Of a DNA stretch of 64,000 nucleotides, positions 27,590 through 37,399 are shown piece after piece (position 1 is the stretch's first letter; each line of letters starts with the position of its first letter). The position numbers were made by a program, and so were the translations under genes. Origin of the DNA: Paragemmobacter amnigenus. Its GTDB lineage: Bacteria; Pseudomonadota; Alphaproteobacteria; Rhodobacterales; Rhodobacteraceae. The DNA lies in assembly GCF_009908265.2 (NCBI RefSeq), contig NZ_JAAATX020000010.1:124001-188000 (forward strand). Direction: 5' to 3'. The notes under the pieces were generated by a model that was not told the DNA's origin, made no database searches, and saw only the letters and a program-made list of their open reading frames with translations.

Positions 27590-28486
27590 TCAATCGGGCA
27601 GGCGGTATTCGACGATCTCGGTCGTCTGGAAGAAGTTGTAATTGTCGTCCGAGATCAGGGTCAGCCGGATCGCCCCATCCGGCCCGCGCCAGACCGAGAT
27701 GCCTTCGAGGTTGTCGTGCAGGCCGGTGGGGGATTGCAGGTCGGTGCGTTCGTCGGTCAGGCCGGACTCCGACAGGGCAAAGCTGCGGACGCGGCTGGCG
27801 AAACCGGCGATGCCGTGGAATTCGCGTTCCAGCAGGTAGAAGCGCCCGTCAGGTCCGATATCGGCGCCTACGGCAAGAAAGCCCCCGTCACGGCGCAGGG
27901 CGAAGGGCTGGTCCCATGTGCCGTTGCGAAAGCGCCAGAGGGGAAAGGGCCGTTCCATCCGGCCCGAGCGTTCGGGCAGGGTGTAGAGCGTGCCGTCGGG
28001 GGCGATGGCCAATGCCTCGAGCGCGGAGTTGGTCTGGAGCGTGGCGAATTCCGGCGGGGTGGGCAGGTTTTCGGCAGGTCCGTCGAGCGTGGCATAGCGC
28101 AGGACGCGGGCGACGTTTTCGAAGGAGACGAAGGCGGTGCCATCGGGGGCGATGGCCAGCCCTTCGGAATCGTTGCGGCCCTTTTCCAGCGGGCCGTCGC
28201 CCTTGCCCCGCAGGAGGCGCAGGGGGGCGGCGGTGATGGCGGTGATGCGGCCCTGCGCGTCGCGGGTGATCGTGCCGGCGGTCCATGCGCCGCGGTCGGA
28301 AATGGCGGTGAAGCGCAGCCCGTCAGCGGAAAGCTCGATGCCCGAAAGGCCGCCGAAGGCGTCATCCGGCATCGTCCATTCGTAGGAACCAAGAAAGCCC
28401 GCCGGTGCGGGCGGGCTGGCGCTGCCTTGCAGTGCGAGGGCCAGACAGGCCGCCGCCGTCAGGGCGAGGAGAGGACGTTTCGGCAT
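27590..28486 (-). CDS. Secreted esterase-like activity of phytase family protein
   Basis: A 298-residue protein with a signal peptide ([12 protein letters not shown], cleavage near 24). It has a beta-propeller-like body typical of the phytase-like domain: [13 protein letters not shown] (about 45-57), [21 protein letters not shown] and [15 protein letters not shown] (late). The biochemical activity of this family is not firmly known. The start overlaps the end of mepA by 28 bp, so it is coupled to that gene; GC-rich hairpin-forming bases at about 27536-27555 may end the unit. Confidence 0.8.
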   Translation of the reverse strand: MPKRPLLALTAAACLALALQGSASPPAPAGFLGSYEWTMPDDAFGGLSGIELSADGLRFTAISDRGAWTAGTITRDAQGRITAITAAPLRLLRGKGDGPLEKGRNDSEGLAIAPDGTAFVSFENVARVLRYATLDGPAENLPTPPEFATLQTNSALEALAIAPDGTLYTLPERSGRMERPFPLWRFRNGTWDQPFALRRDGGFLAVGADIGPDGRFYLLEREFHGIAGFASRVRSFALSESGLTDERTDLQSPTGLHDNLEGISVWRGPDGAIRLTLISDDNYNFFQTTEIVEYRLPD

Positions 28487-29346
28487 TGTCTGGGCAGATC
28501 GGCAAGGGTGTAGTCGCGCGCGCCGCGCTCACGCGGGGCGGGCTGGGCATTCGGGTCCGGTTCGGGGTTGAGGTATTCGTCCGAGACCCACCACATCAGC
28601 GTCTCGTCACAGCCGTCGCCGCCTTTCGACAGTTCATCGACGGTGGGGGTCTGCGTCTCGCACTGGCGGGCGCCGCGGGGGCATTTCAGGCGGACGTGGA
28701 AATGGGTGTCATGCCCCGCCACGGGGCGGATCTTCTGGAGCCACTTGCGGTCGGCGCGGGTGGCGGTGCGGCACATCTCGATCTTGACGGCGGCGGCGAC
28801 GAAGATGCGGTCGACGCGCGGATCGGATGCGGCGGCCTGCAGAAGCGCGGCATGGGCGGGGGTCCAGTTGTCGGTGACGCTGCGCTGGTCGGCGGAGCGG
28901 ACGGGGATCGACGAGATATCCTCGCGTTCCTGCCGCGACAGGTCGAGGCGGCGGGGGGGCAGCATCCAGATGTCGGCGTCCAGCCCGATCTGGTGGCTGG
29001 CATGGCCGCTGGTCATCGGGCCGCCGCGGGGCTGGCTGATGTCGCCGATATAGAGGCCGGCCCAGCCGATCTGCGTGGCGGCGCGGCTGAGGTCGACGAG
29101 GTAGTCGATCATTACCGGATGGCCGAAGTTGCGGTTGCGCGACAGGCGCATGGCCTGCCATGTGGGCCCCGTCTCGGGCAGTTCGACAAGGCCGTCCGCG
29201 CAGCCCTTGGCGTAGCTGCCATAGGGCATGGGGCGGCTGGAGCTGGGCTGGTCCACCGCGCCGAAAAGCTGGTTCGCCTTGGTCTCTGCCGTTGCCGGCA
29301 GCGCGAGGGCGACTGCCAGTGCCAATCCTGCCAATGACTTGAACAT
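28459..29346 (-). CDS. mepA: Penicillin-insensitive murein endopeptidase
   Basis: A periplasmic LAS-type metallopeptidase that cuts D-alanyl-meso-diaminopimelyl cross-links in peptidoglycan. The 295-residue protein has a signal peptide (to about residue 20, ALPATA). Zinc ligands fall in [15 protein letters not shown] (H115 and D125) and in [12 protein letters not shown] near 215. Cysteines fit the family's disulfides. The start overlaps the stop of the upstream MFS gene by one base (TGATG); a GTG three bases earlier is equally possible. Confidence 0.93.
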   Translation of the reverse strand: MFKSLAGLALAVALALPATAETKANQLFGAVDQPSSSRPMPYGSYAKGCADGLVELPETGPTWQAMRLSRNRNFGHPVMIDYLVDLSRAATQIGWAGLYIGDISQPRGGPMTSGHASHQIGLDADIWMLPPRRLDLSRQEREDISSIPVRSADQRSVTDNWTPAHAALLQAAASDPRVDRIFVAAAVKIEMCRTATRADRKWLQKIRPVAGHDTHFHVRLKCPRGARQCETQTPTVDELSKGGDGCDETLMWWVSDEYLNPEPDPNAQPAPRERGARDYTLADLPRQCRNVLSSP

Positions 29347-30716
29347 CACGCCTGCTCGCCCTTTGCCCGCACGAAGGATAGCAGAACGAGGCCGATCAGG
29401 AACATCACGATCAGCGGAGAGATGCCGATGCGCTGCGATCCGCTGAGATAGGTGGCAAGGGCGATCAGCGCGGGCGAGATGAAGGAGGCGACCTTGCCCG
29501 ACAGGGCGTAAAGGCCGAAGGCTTCGGTCGCGCGGTCGGGGGTGGTGTGGCGGACCATCATGGTGCGCGAGGCGGCCTGAAGCGCCCCGCCCGCCGCGCC
29601 GATGAGCGCGCCGCAGGCGAAGAAGATGGTGTCCGATGCGCTGGAGGCAGGGTCGAGCGGGAGGCCCCAGAGCGACTCGCGCGTCATGCCGACGATGACG
29701 AGGCAGACGAGCATCAGGACCACGATGCAGAAGGCGATCACGGGTTTGGGGCCGAAGCGGCGGTCGGCCTTGCCGCCGATCCAGCTTGCGACCATCGCCG
29801 TCACCGCGCCCACCACGCCGAAGACGCCGATCTGCGTGATCTCCCAGTTCAGCACGCCCGAGGCATAGACCCCGCCGAAGCCGTAGAGCGCGTTCAGCGC
29901 ATCGCGGTAGAAGAGCGACGAGGCAAGATAGGCCGAGAGGCTGCCGCGCCAGCGGAGCGAGGCGAGAAGGTCGCGCAGGCTGGCGAAGGCAAGGCCGAGG
30001 TTCAGGGGGCGGCGTTCGGTGCGGGGTTCACGCACCCAGAGGAAGAAGGGGATCATGAAGACCGCATACCAGAGCGCGGTGAAGGGACCGACGGCGCGCG
30101 TCCCCTCGCGCGCTTCGGGGTCGAGGCCGAGGATGGGGTCGAGGCCGATCAGCGTTTTCCCCGTCGCGCTGTTTTCGGCAAAGAGCGCGAGCATCAGGAT
30201 CAACGCGAGCAGCCCGCCCAGATAGCCGAAGGCAAAGCCCGAGCCGGAAATGGCGCCCATGTCGTCATGGTCCGAAAGCGAGGGCATCAGGGCGTTGGTG
30301 AAGATGGTGGCGAATTCCATGCCGATGAAGCCCAGCCCGAAACAGGCCACCGCCCAGAACAGCGTGTCGCCCCCCGGTGCCACGAACCACAGCGCGGCGG
30401 AGCCTGCGACGTAGAAGGCCGAAAAGAACCAGACCCAGACCATCCGCCGCCCCGTGCTGTCGGCAATCGCGCCGAGGATGGGGGCGAAGATGGCGATGGC
30501 GACGGAGGAAATGGCAAGGCCGAGGCCCCAATAGGCCTGTGCCGCGGCGCCTGCGGCATCGGCATCCAGCCCTTGGGCCATGTACTGGCCGCGGGCGATC
30601 TCGGCGAAGTAGGGGCCAAAGATGAAGGTCAGGAGCAGGGTGTTGTAGGGCTGGCTGGCCCAGTCGAAGAACCACCATCCCCAGATGCGCTTTCTTGCGC
30701 TGACCGTCGCACTCAT
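29346..30716 (-). CDS. UMF1 family MFS transporter (Atg22-like)
   Basis: A 456-residue, roughly 12-helix protein. The N-terminal KRIWGWWFFDWASQPYNTLL is characteristic of the UMF1/Atg22-type branch of the MFS. The loop GAIADSTGRRMVWVW fits the MFS motif. In eukaryotes Atg22 exports amino acids from vacuoles; the bacterial substrate is unknown. The start at 30716 is set by this N-terminus; an upstream extension of about 58 residues has no support. It is co-directional and coupled with mepA. Confidence 0.87.
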   Translation of the reverse strand: MSATVSARKRIWGWWFFDWASQPYNTLLLTFIFGPYFAEIARGQYMAQGLDADAAGAAAQAYWGLGLAISSVAIAIFAPILGAIADSTGRRMVWVWFFSAFYVAGSAALWFVAPGGDTLFWAVACFGLGFIGMEFATIFTNALMPSLSDHDDMGAISGSGFAFGYLGGLLALILMLALFAENSATGKTLIGLDPILGLDPEAREGTRAVGPFTALWYAVFMIPFFLWVREPRTERRPLNLGLAFASLRDLLASLRWRGSLSAYLASSLFYRDALNALYGFGGVYASGVLNWEITQIGVFGVVGAVTAMVASWIGGKADRRFGPKPVIAFCIVVLMLVCLVIVGMTRESLWGLPLDPASSASDTIFFACGALIGAAGGALQAASRTMMVRHTTPDRATEAFGLYALSGKVASFISPALIALATYLSGSQRIGISPLIVMFLIGLVLLSFVRAKGEQA

Positions 30717-30789
30717 GCCCGCCCCCTGCCCTTTCGGCCTTTTGTCGCGATTGAATCGTGAAACCGGCCGTCTGGCAAGGCTGGAGCGG

Positions 30790-31320
30790 TCAACGGGCGG
30801 GGGGCCAGGGCCGCTGCCCCTCGGCCGCGATCCAGGCTTGCACGAAATCGGGCAGGGGCGGGCTTTGCTGCGGCTGGCCCAGCGCGGCAAGCACGCGGTC
30901 GGGCGCGACGATGCCGTCCTTCGAGGTCACGGCCGAGCGGATGACCTGATGGCTGGTGCAGTCGTCGCCCTTCCACATCGATTGTTCGATATAGAGGAAG
31001 CGGTGGTCCCAGCCGATGCAGCGGCTGTGCATCGTGATGCGGTCGAAGGCGCGGATGCGGCGGCGGTAGCGCACGGTGTTGCCCGCGACCGTCATCCCCC
31101 AGCCATTCGCCGCCAGAACGCGGTGCAGCCCCGTGCGCTGGCCCAGAGGGATACGGCCCAGATCGTAGATCGTCAGCGTGCGGCCATTGTTCAGTTCGAC
31201 CCACGGGTCCAGATCCCACGGCCAGCACATATGCGTGCTGACATGCGTGCCCAGCAGCGGAAGGGCGGGGGCATTGCGGAAGACCCACAACTCTTTGGCC
31301 ATGCGGAGGAAGGGATACAT
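30790..31320 (-). CDS. Acyl-CoA thioesterase family protein (hotdog fold)
   Basis: A 176-residue protein resembling the 4-hydroxybenzoyl-CoA thioesterase/FcbC-like group. The blocks DLDPWVELNNGRTLTIYDLGR (near 37-57) and DHRFLYIEQSMWKGD (near 105-120) fit the family. AGGAG lies upstream of the ATG at 31320; the 36-residue in-frame extension has no ribosome-binding site. The natural acyl substrate is unknown. It is divergent from yggT across 134 bp in which I see no clear motif. Confidence 0.82.
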   Translation of the reverse strand: MYPFLRMAKELWVFRNAPALPLLGTHVSTHMCWPWDLDPWVELNNGRTLTIYDLGRIPLGQRTGLHRVLAANGWGMTVAGNTVRYRRRIRAFDRITMHSRCIGWDHRFLYIEQSMWKGDDCTSHQVIRSAVTSKDGIVAPDRVLAALGQPQQSPPLPDFVQAWIAAEGQRPWPPAR

Positions 31321-31454
31321 GAGCAGCTCTCCTGTCGGCTGCGGGTTGCCCGCTGGGGCGCGGAAGGTCAAGGCGCGACGCTGCGGAAGGGCGTTGCGGT
31401 TTTGGCCGCCAGAGGCTACCTGTGACACAAGCCCTAGTATGCGGAGGCCGCTGA

Positions 31455-31742
31455 ATGACCTCGATCCTGCAAATCCTGCTGCTCATCCTGGATGTCGTGC
31501 AGTGGGTGATCCTTGCCCATATCATCATGAGCTGGCTGATCAACTTCCAGGTTCTGAACCTGCGCCAGCCGCTGGTCGGGCAAATCTGGGATGCGCTGAA
31601 CCGTCTGCTGGAACCGATCTATTCGCGCGTCCGGTCGGTGCTGCCGAACCTTGGCGGGATCGACCTTGCCCCGCTGGTCGTGCTGCTGGCGGTCTATGCG
31701 CTGCGGATCGTTCTGGTGAACAACGCCGCCGCCTTCATGTGA
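31455..31742 (+). CDS. YggT family membrane protein
   Basis: A 95-residue protein with two hydrophobic helices (about 5-27 and 70-90) around the family signature SWLINFQVLNLRQPLV and a central LLEPIYSRVRSVLPNLGGIDLAPLVVLL. YggT proteins are linked with membrane/osmotic and cell-division functions in other bacteria, without a settled mechanism. Length matches the short one-repeat form. recQ follows 73 bp later in the same direction. Confidence 0.9.
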   Translation: MTSILQILLLILDVVQWVILAHIIMSWLINFQVLNLRQPLVGQIWDALNRLLEPIYSRVRSVLPNLGGIDLAPLVVLLAVYALRIVLVNNAAAFM

Positions 31743-31815
31743 TCTTCACCGCTTCGTAACCACGGGCGGGGCAGGCTTTCCCCGCCCCGTCCCGATTCAG
31801 GCCCCCTGCCCCGCC

Positions 31816-33858
31816 ATGACCGATCCCGAAACCTTGCTGCGTTCCGTCTTCGGCTTTCCGGGGTTCCGCCCCGGTCAGGCCGAAATCGTGGCGGCGGTGA
31901 TGGCGGGGCGCAACACGCTGGCCATCATGCCGACGGGCGGGGGCAAGTCGCTGTGTTTCCAGCTGCCCGCGCTGTGCCGCGACGGGGTGACGGTGGTGAT
32001 CTCGCCTCTCATCGCGCTGATGCGGGATCAGGTGCGGTCGCTGCGCGAGGCGGGGGTGGAGGCGGGGGCGCTGACATCAGGCAATACCGAGGCCGAGACG
32101 GAAGAGGTGTTCTCCGCGCTGGATGCGGGGCGGCTGAAGCTTTTGTACATGGCGCCGGAGCGGTTGGCATCGGCGGCGACGCTGCCCATGCTGCGGCGGA
32201 TCGGGACGCGGCTGATCGCGGTGGACGAGGCGCATTGCGTCAGCCAGTGGGGGCATGATTTCCGGCCCGATTACCTGCGGATCGGGGAGTTGCGCCGCGC
32301 GCTGGGCGTGCCGCTGGCGGCATTCACCGCCACCGCGGACGAAGAGACGCGGGCCGAGATCGTGACGCGGCTGTTCGACGGGGTGGCGCCCGAGACTTTC
32401 CTGCGCGGATTCGACCGGCCAAACATCCATCTGGCCTTTGCGGTGAAGGACAATCCGCGCACGCAGGTGTTGCGGTTCGCGGCGGCGCGCAAGGGGCAGT
32501 CGGGCATCGTCTATTGCGCGACGCGGGCCAAGACCGAGACGCTGGCGCAGGCGCTGCGCGAGGCGGGGCATGTGGCCTGCCACTATCACGGCGGGATGGA
32601 CCCCGAGGAGCGGCGGCAGGTCGAAATCCGCTTCCAGCGCGAGGACGGGCTGATCGTGGTGGCGACCATCGCCTTCGGCATGGGGATCGACAAGCCGGAT
32701 ATCCGCTGGGTCGCCCATGCCGACCTGCCCAAGTCGATCGAGGGCTATTATCAGGAGATCGGGCGCGCGGGGCGTGATGGCGCGGCGGCCGAGACGATGA
32801 CGCTTTACGGTCCCGACGACATCCGGCTGCGGCGGGCGCAGATCGACGAGGGGATCGCGCCTGCGGACCGCAAGGCGGCGGATCATGCGCGGCTGAATGC
32901 GCTGCTGGGGCTGGCCGAGGCGATGGGCTGCCGACGGCAGGTCCTGCTGGGCTATTTCGGCGAGGCGGCGGAGCCTTGCGGGAATTGCGACCTGTGCGAC
33001 CGACCTGCGGTGCTGTTCGACGCGACCGAGGCGGTGAGGAAGGCGCTGTCGGCCATCCTGCGGACGGGGGAATGGTTCGGGGCGGGGCATCTGATCGACA
33101 TCCTGACGGGGGCGGCGACGGACAAGGTGCGCGAGCGGGGGCATGACAAGCTGCCCACCTTTGCCGTGGGGCGCGATCTGACCAAGGCCGCATGGGGCGC
33201 GGTGTTCCGGCAGATGATGGGGCGCGATCTGGTGCGCCCCGATCCGGAGCGGCATGGCGCGCTGCGCATGACCGAGGCGGCGCGGCCCATCCTGCGGGGA
33301 GAGGAGAGCATCACGCTTCGCAAGGATACGGTCGATGCGGCGCGGCCTTCGGTGGCGGTCAAGGCGCTGGTATCCGACGAGGATGCGCCGCTTCTGTCGG
33401 CGCTGAAGGCCAAGCGGCGCGCGCTGGCCGAGGCGGCGGGGGTGCCCGCCTATGTGATCTTCCCCGACCGGACCCTGATCGAGATGGCCGAGCGGCGGCC
33501 CGCCACGCTGGACCAGATGGCGGGGATCACGGGGGTGGGTGCAAAGAAGCTGGAAAGTTACGGGGCAGAGTTCCTTGCCGTGATCGTGGGGGCGACCGAG
33601 CAGGTGCATCCCCAGCGGCTGCGGCTGGCGGGGCAGGCGGCGGGGCCGGTCTTTGACCGGCTGGCCGATGTGCAGGTCGCGCTGTCGCGGGGCGAGGACG
33701 GGACGGGGAAATACCTGTCCGTCACCCATTCCACGCTGCGCCTGATTGCCGAGCGGCGTCCGTCGACCCTGACCGAGTTGCAGCGGATACAGGGGATGGG
33801 CGACCAGAAGGTGGAACGGTTCGGAGAAGCCTTCCTGTCGGTCTTGCGCGAGGCGTAA
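31816..33858 (+). CDS. recQ: ATP-dependent DNA helicase RecQ
   Basis: A 3'-5' helicase of recombination and repair. The 680-residue protein has Walker A MPTGGGKSLCF (about 38-48), the DEAH box with RecQ signature DEAHCVSQWGHDFRPDY (near 136-152), a helicase C domain with ATIAFGMGIDKPDIRW, and a zinc site (CGNCDLC). Two HRDC-like helical domains follow, near 535-595 and 610-680. Many RecQ proteins carry a single HRDC, so it is a little longer than E. coli RecQ (about 610 aa). Confidence 0.95.
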   Translation: MTDPETLLRSVFGFPGFRPGQAEIVAAVMAGRNTLAIMPTGGGKSLCFQLPALCRDGVTVVISPLIALMRDQVRSLREAGVEAGALTSGNTEAETEEVFSALDAGRLKLLYMAPERLASAATLPMLRRIGTRLIAVDEAHCVSQWGHDFRPDYLRIGELRRALGVPLAAFTATADEETRAEIVTRLFDGVAPETFLRGFDRPNIHLAFAVKDNPRTQVLRFAAARKGQSGIVYCATRAKTETLAQALREAGHVACHYHGGMDPEERRQVEIRFQREDGLIVVATIAFGMGIDKPDIRWVAHADLPKSIEGYYQEIGRAGRDGAAAETMTLYGPDDIRLRRAQIDEGIAPADRKAADHARLNALLGLAEAMGCRRQVLLGYFGEAAEPCGNCDLCDRPAVLFDATEAVRKALSAILRTGEWFGAGHLIDILTGAATDKVRERGHDKLPTFAVGRDLTKAAWGAVFRQMMGRDLVRPDPERHGALRMTEAARPILRGEESITLRKDTVDAARPSVAVKALVSDEDAPLLSALKAKRRALAEAAGVPAYVIFPDRTLIEMAERRPATLDQMAGITGVGAKKLESYGAEFLAVIVGATEQVHPQRLRLAGQAAGPVFDRLADVQVALSRGEDGTGKYLSVTHSTLRLIAERRPSTLTELQRIQGMGDQKVERFGEAFLSVLREA

Positions 33859-33896
33859 GCGGGCCTATCTGGGCAGGCTAGCCAAAGGAGATTGCC

Positions 33897-34691
33897 ATGC
33901 TGTGCGTCATTTCCCCTGCAAAGCGGCTGGACGAAGAGCCGCGCGCCCTGCCTGCGGGCCTGGAGCCGACCGAACCCTCCTTCGGTGCGGATGCGGCCAA
34001 GCTTGCGAAGATCGCGCGGGGGCTTTCGGTGGCCGATTTGCGCGCGCTGATGGGGATTTCGGAACCGCTGGCGCGGCTGAATGCCGAGCGGTTCGCGGCC
34101 TTCCGCGCCAAGCCTGCGGCGGGCGCGGTGAAACCCGCGGCCTTCTGCTTTGACGGGGATACCTATGCGGGGCTGGAGGCAAAGACGCTGGATGCCGACG
34201 CGCTGCGCTGGGCGCAGGGGCATCTGCGTATCCTGTCGGGGCTTTACGGGCTGTTGCGGCCCCTGGACCTGATCCAGCCCTACCGGCTGGAGATGGGCAG
34301 CCGTCTGGCCAATCCGAAGGGGCCGGACCTTTACGCATGGTGGGGCAACCGGATCGCGCGGGCGCTGAACGCGCAGGGGGCCGAGGTCGGGGCGGAGGTT
34401 CTGGTGAACTGCGCCTCGCAGGAATATTTCGGGGCGGTGGACCTGCGCGCGCTGAAGTTGCGGGTGGTGACGCCGGTCTTCCTTGAAGGACGGGGGGCCG
34501 AGGCGAAGGTGGTGTCCTTCTTCGCCAAGAAGGCGCGGGGGGCGATGGCGCGCTTCATCGCCGAGAACCGGCTGACCGATCCTGCGGATATCCTTGGCTT
34601 TTCCACGGGCGGCTATGCGCTGGACGCGGAACGTTCCACACCGGACAGGCCGGTCTTCCTGCGCGAGGCGGGGGCGGAAGCGGCAGCCTGA
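33897..34691 (+). CDS. yaaA: Peroxide stress protein YaaA (UPF0246)
   Basis: A 264-residue protein with the family's start MLCVISPAKRLDEE. It also has FDGDTYAGLEAKTLD near 85, LSGLYGLLRPLDLIQPYRLEMG near 116-137 and the late VSFFAKKARGAMARF. YaaA lowers intracellular iron and DNA damage under peroxide stress in E. coli. AAAGGAG precedes the ATG. It converges on the hybrid kinase gene with a 7-bp gap, with no separate terminator visible. Confidence 0.93.
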   Translation: MLCVISPAKRLDEEPRALPAGLEPTEPSFGADAAKLAKIARGLSVADLRALMGISEPLARLNAERFAAFRAKPAAGAVKPAAFCFDGDTYAGLEAKTLDADALRWAQGHLRILSGLYGLLRPLDLIQPYRLEMGSRLANPKGPDLYAWWGNRIARALNAQGAEVGAEVLVNCASQEYFGAVDLRALKLRVVTPVFLEGRGAEAKVVSFFAKKARGAMARFIAENRLTDPADILGFSTGGYALDAERSTPDRPVFLREAGAEAAA

Positions 34692-34698
34692 GGGCGGG

Positions 34699-37248
34699 TC
34701 AGGCGGCGCTGGCGGCGGGGGTGGCCGCTTCGGCATGGGGTCCGAGATCGGCACCTTCGGGGCAATATTCCTGTAGCGCGGCAAGGATGGCCGAACGGCG
34801 GAGCGGCTTGGTCAGGTGCTTGTCCATTCCGGCGGCGAGGATGTCGTCGCCATCCTCGGGCATGGCATGGGCGGTAAGGGCGAGGATGGGAACGCGGGCG
34901 CGGCCAGCCTCGGCCTGACGGATGGTGCGGGCGGCGGTGCAGCCGTCCATCACGGGCATCGAGATATCCATGAAGATCACGTCGGGGTGGAAGGTCTGCC
35001 ACAGATCGACCGCCTGCTGGCCATCCGCCGCAAAGCGCAGATCGAGGTCGAGGTCGCGCACCATCTTGGCAAAGACGAGCTGGTTGGTCTGGTTGTCCTC
35101 GGCCGCGAGGACGCGCATCCGGCGGGCGGCGGGCGGCGGGCTGACCGCATCGGGCGGGGTTTCGGCACCGGTCAGGCGGGCGACGGCCGACCAGAGTTCG
35201 CCACGCAGGACAGGGCGGGGAAGAACGGCGGCGGCCATGCCCTGCGCGACATGTGCATTGGCCGCGGACAGGCCCGCCGGGTTGGCAAGCAGGATCAGCG
35301 GCGGCGGATTGCGGCGGGCCTGAAGGGTGTCGAGCAGGGTCTGGCCTTCGGGGCCATCGCCCGGGAAGTCGGCGATGACCAGATCGCAGGGGCCTTCGAG
35401 CAGCGGGGCGATTTCGGCAGCGCTGCGGCAGGTGGTGACGGCAAGCGACAGGGGCGCGAGTTGCCGTTCCAGAATGTCGCGGTTGAGCGGGTTCGGATCG
35501 CAGAGCAGCACGCGGCGCAGGCTGGTGGGGCGCGGCATGGCGTGCAGCTCTTCCGCGACGGGCAGGGAGAGGGAGAAGCCGAAGCACGAACCCTTGCCCG
35601 GTTCGCTGTCGACCCAGATATCCCCCCCCATGCGATCCACGAGACGGCGGGTGATGGCAAGGCCCAGACCCGTACCTTCGAAGCGGCGGTTGGCGGCGCT
35701 GTCGGCCTGATTGAATTCGCCGAAGATGTGGTCGATCTGTTCGGGTGCGATGCCGATCCCCGTATCCTCGACCGAGATGTGCAGCCGTGCGTTGCCGCCC
35801 TTTTCACCGGGGATGCCGACGACGCGGACGATGACATGGCCTGCCTCGGTGAATTTGACCGCATTGCCCATGAGGTTGGTCAGCACCTGCCGCAGCCGCC
35901 CCGGATCACCGATGAAGCGGGTGGGAAGGAACATGTCGTAGTCGATCATCAGGTCGATCCCCTGCGCGCGGGCCTGCGGTTGCAGGAGGATCGCGGTTTC
36001 GTGGATCAGGCGGTCAAGGTCGAAGGGTTCGGGATGCAGGTTCAGGCGCCCCGCCTCGATCTTGGAGTAGTCGAGGACGTCGTTGATGATGGTCAGCAGC
36101 GCCTCGCCCGAGGAGCGGATGGTTTCGGCGAAAAGGCGCTGCTCTTCGGTCAGGGGGGTGCCGCAGAGCAGTTCGGCCATGCCGACGACGCCGTTCATCG
36201 GTGTCCTGATCTCGTGGCTCATATTCGCAAGGAAGGCGGATTTGGCGCGGCTGGCAGCTTCGGCGGCGGCGCGGGCGGTGCGGAGGGATTCCTGCACCTC
36301 GCGCTCGGCCGAGATGTCGGTGCGAAGGCCGACGCGGCCGCCATCGGGGGTGGGGTGGTCCTTGGCGCGGATCCAGCGGCCATCGGCAAGGTGTTGTTCC
36401 GACAGGCCCGAGGCGGAGCGGAATTCGGCGATGCGTTCGGCAAGCCATTCCTCCTCGCGGCCGATGGCATCGGAATGCTGGCCGGCGGCAAGGCCCGCGC
36501 GCAGGATGTCCTCGAACCGGGCGCCGGGGCGGATGGTGTCGGCGGCGGCGGAATAGATGCGGCGGTAGGTCTGGTTGCACAGCAGAAGGCGGTCGTGACG
36601 GTCGAAGATGACGAAGCCGTCGGGGATCGCCTCGATCGCGGCGCGCAGGCGCATTTCGCCGGTGATGTCGATGGCGAGGCTGACAAGATCGCCGTCGCGG
36701 GCGCGCCGGTCCTCGAGCCGGACCCAGAGGCCGGAGCGGAAGGCGAGTTCCACGGGGGGAATGTGGTCGGCGGCGATGCGGTCAAGCATGGTGGCGACCC
36801 AGTCCTCGACCGGCTGGTCCGTGTCGATGAGCGGGGCGAGACGTTCCATCAGGTCGCGGTAGGTCATGCCCTGAACCACGGCCCCTTGCGGGAAGGGCTG
36901 CATCATCGCGCGGTTGGCAAGCACGAGGCGGTCGTCACCGTCGAATACCGCGAAACCGTCGCGGATGGTGTCGATCGAGGTCCGCAGGCGGCGTTCGGCC
37001 ATGACGGCGGCGGTGTGGGCGCGGTCGAGATCGCCGACATAGCGTTCGTTCTGGCCCTTGAGACGCGCAGCCTCGGACCGGGCGGCGCGGGCGGACTGGC
37101 GTTCCTCGACCACCTGTTCCGAAAGGGCGCGGGCCTGAAGGGCCAGCTTTTCGTTGGCCGCGGCCAATTCGCGGCTTTTCCATTCCAGATGCCGTTCCGC
37201 CGCCATGCGCGCGCGGCGTTCCTGTGCCAGACGTTCTGTCAATGTCAT
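34699..37248 (-). CDS. Hybrid sensor histidine kinase/response regulator
   Basis: An 849-residue cytoplasmic kinase. In order it has an N-terminal coiled coil (about 1-85), two PAS-type domains (from about 95 and 215) and HisKA with phospho-acceptor FLANMSHEIRTPMNGV. An HATPase domain (GTGLGLAITRRLVDRMGG) follows, then a degenerate receiver-like domain (DLVIADFPGDG) and a canonical receiver with VIFMDISMPVMDGC. No membrane helices are seen, so it senses an internal signal, perhaps redox or a cofactor bound by PAS. No dedicated partner regulator is adjacent. ATG 37248 is chosen; the upstream extension is antisense noise. Confidence 0.92.
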   Translation of the reverse strand: MTLTERLAQERRARMAAERHLEWKSRELAAANEKLALQARALSEQVVEERQSARAARSEAARLKGQNERYVGDLDRAHTAAVMAERRLRTSIDTIRDGFAVFDGDDRLVLANRAMMQPFPQGAVVQGMTYRDLMERLAPLIDTDQPVEDWVATMLDRIAADHIPPVELAFRSGLWVRLEDRRARDGDLVSLAIDITGEMRLRAAIEAIPDGFVIFDRHDRLLLCNQTYRRIYSAAADTIRPGARFEDILRAGLAAGQHSDAIGREEEWLAERIAEFRSASGLSEQHLADGRWIRAKDHPTPDGGRVGLRTDISAEREVQESLRTARAAAEAASRAKSAFLANMSHEIRTPMNGVVGMAELLCGTPLTEEQRLFAETIRSSGEALLTIINDVLDYSKIEAGRLNLHPEPFDLDRLIHETAILLQPQARAQGIDLMIDYDMFLPTRFIGDPGRLRQVLTNLMGNAVKFTEAGHVIVRVVGIPGEKGGNARLHISVEDTGIGIAPEQIDHIFGEFNQADSAANRRFEGTGLGLAITRRLVDRMGGDIWVDSEPGKGSCFGFSLSLPVAEELHAMPRPTSLRRVLLCDPNPLNRDILERQLAPLSLAVTTCRSAAEIAPLLEGPCDLVIADFPGDGPEGQTLLDTLQARRNPPPLILLANPAGLSAANAHVAQGMAAAVLPRPVLRGELWSAVARLTGAETPPDAVSPPPAARRMRVLAAEDNQTNQLVFAKMVRDLDLDLRFAADGQQAVDLWQTFHPDVIFMDISMPVMDGCTAARTIRQAEAGRARVPILALTAHAMPEDGDDILAAGMDKHLTKPLRRSAILAALQEYCPEGADLGPHAEAATPAASAA

Positions 37249-37399
37249 GCCTTGGTCCCGACTCGGCCCGTTGCTGCGCCAGCATCGGAGAGGGCGGTAA
37301 ATGGCTGGTAAACGGCTGCCCGCGACGGGACGCCGCTTGCCAGACAGGCGGGGGAGTGACAGCATCGGCGGCAGTTCCAACACCTCTGGTGGTGCCGCC

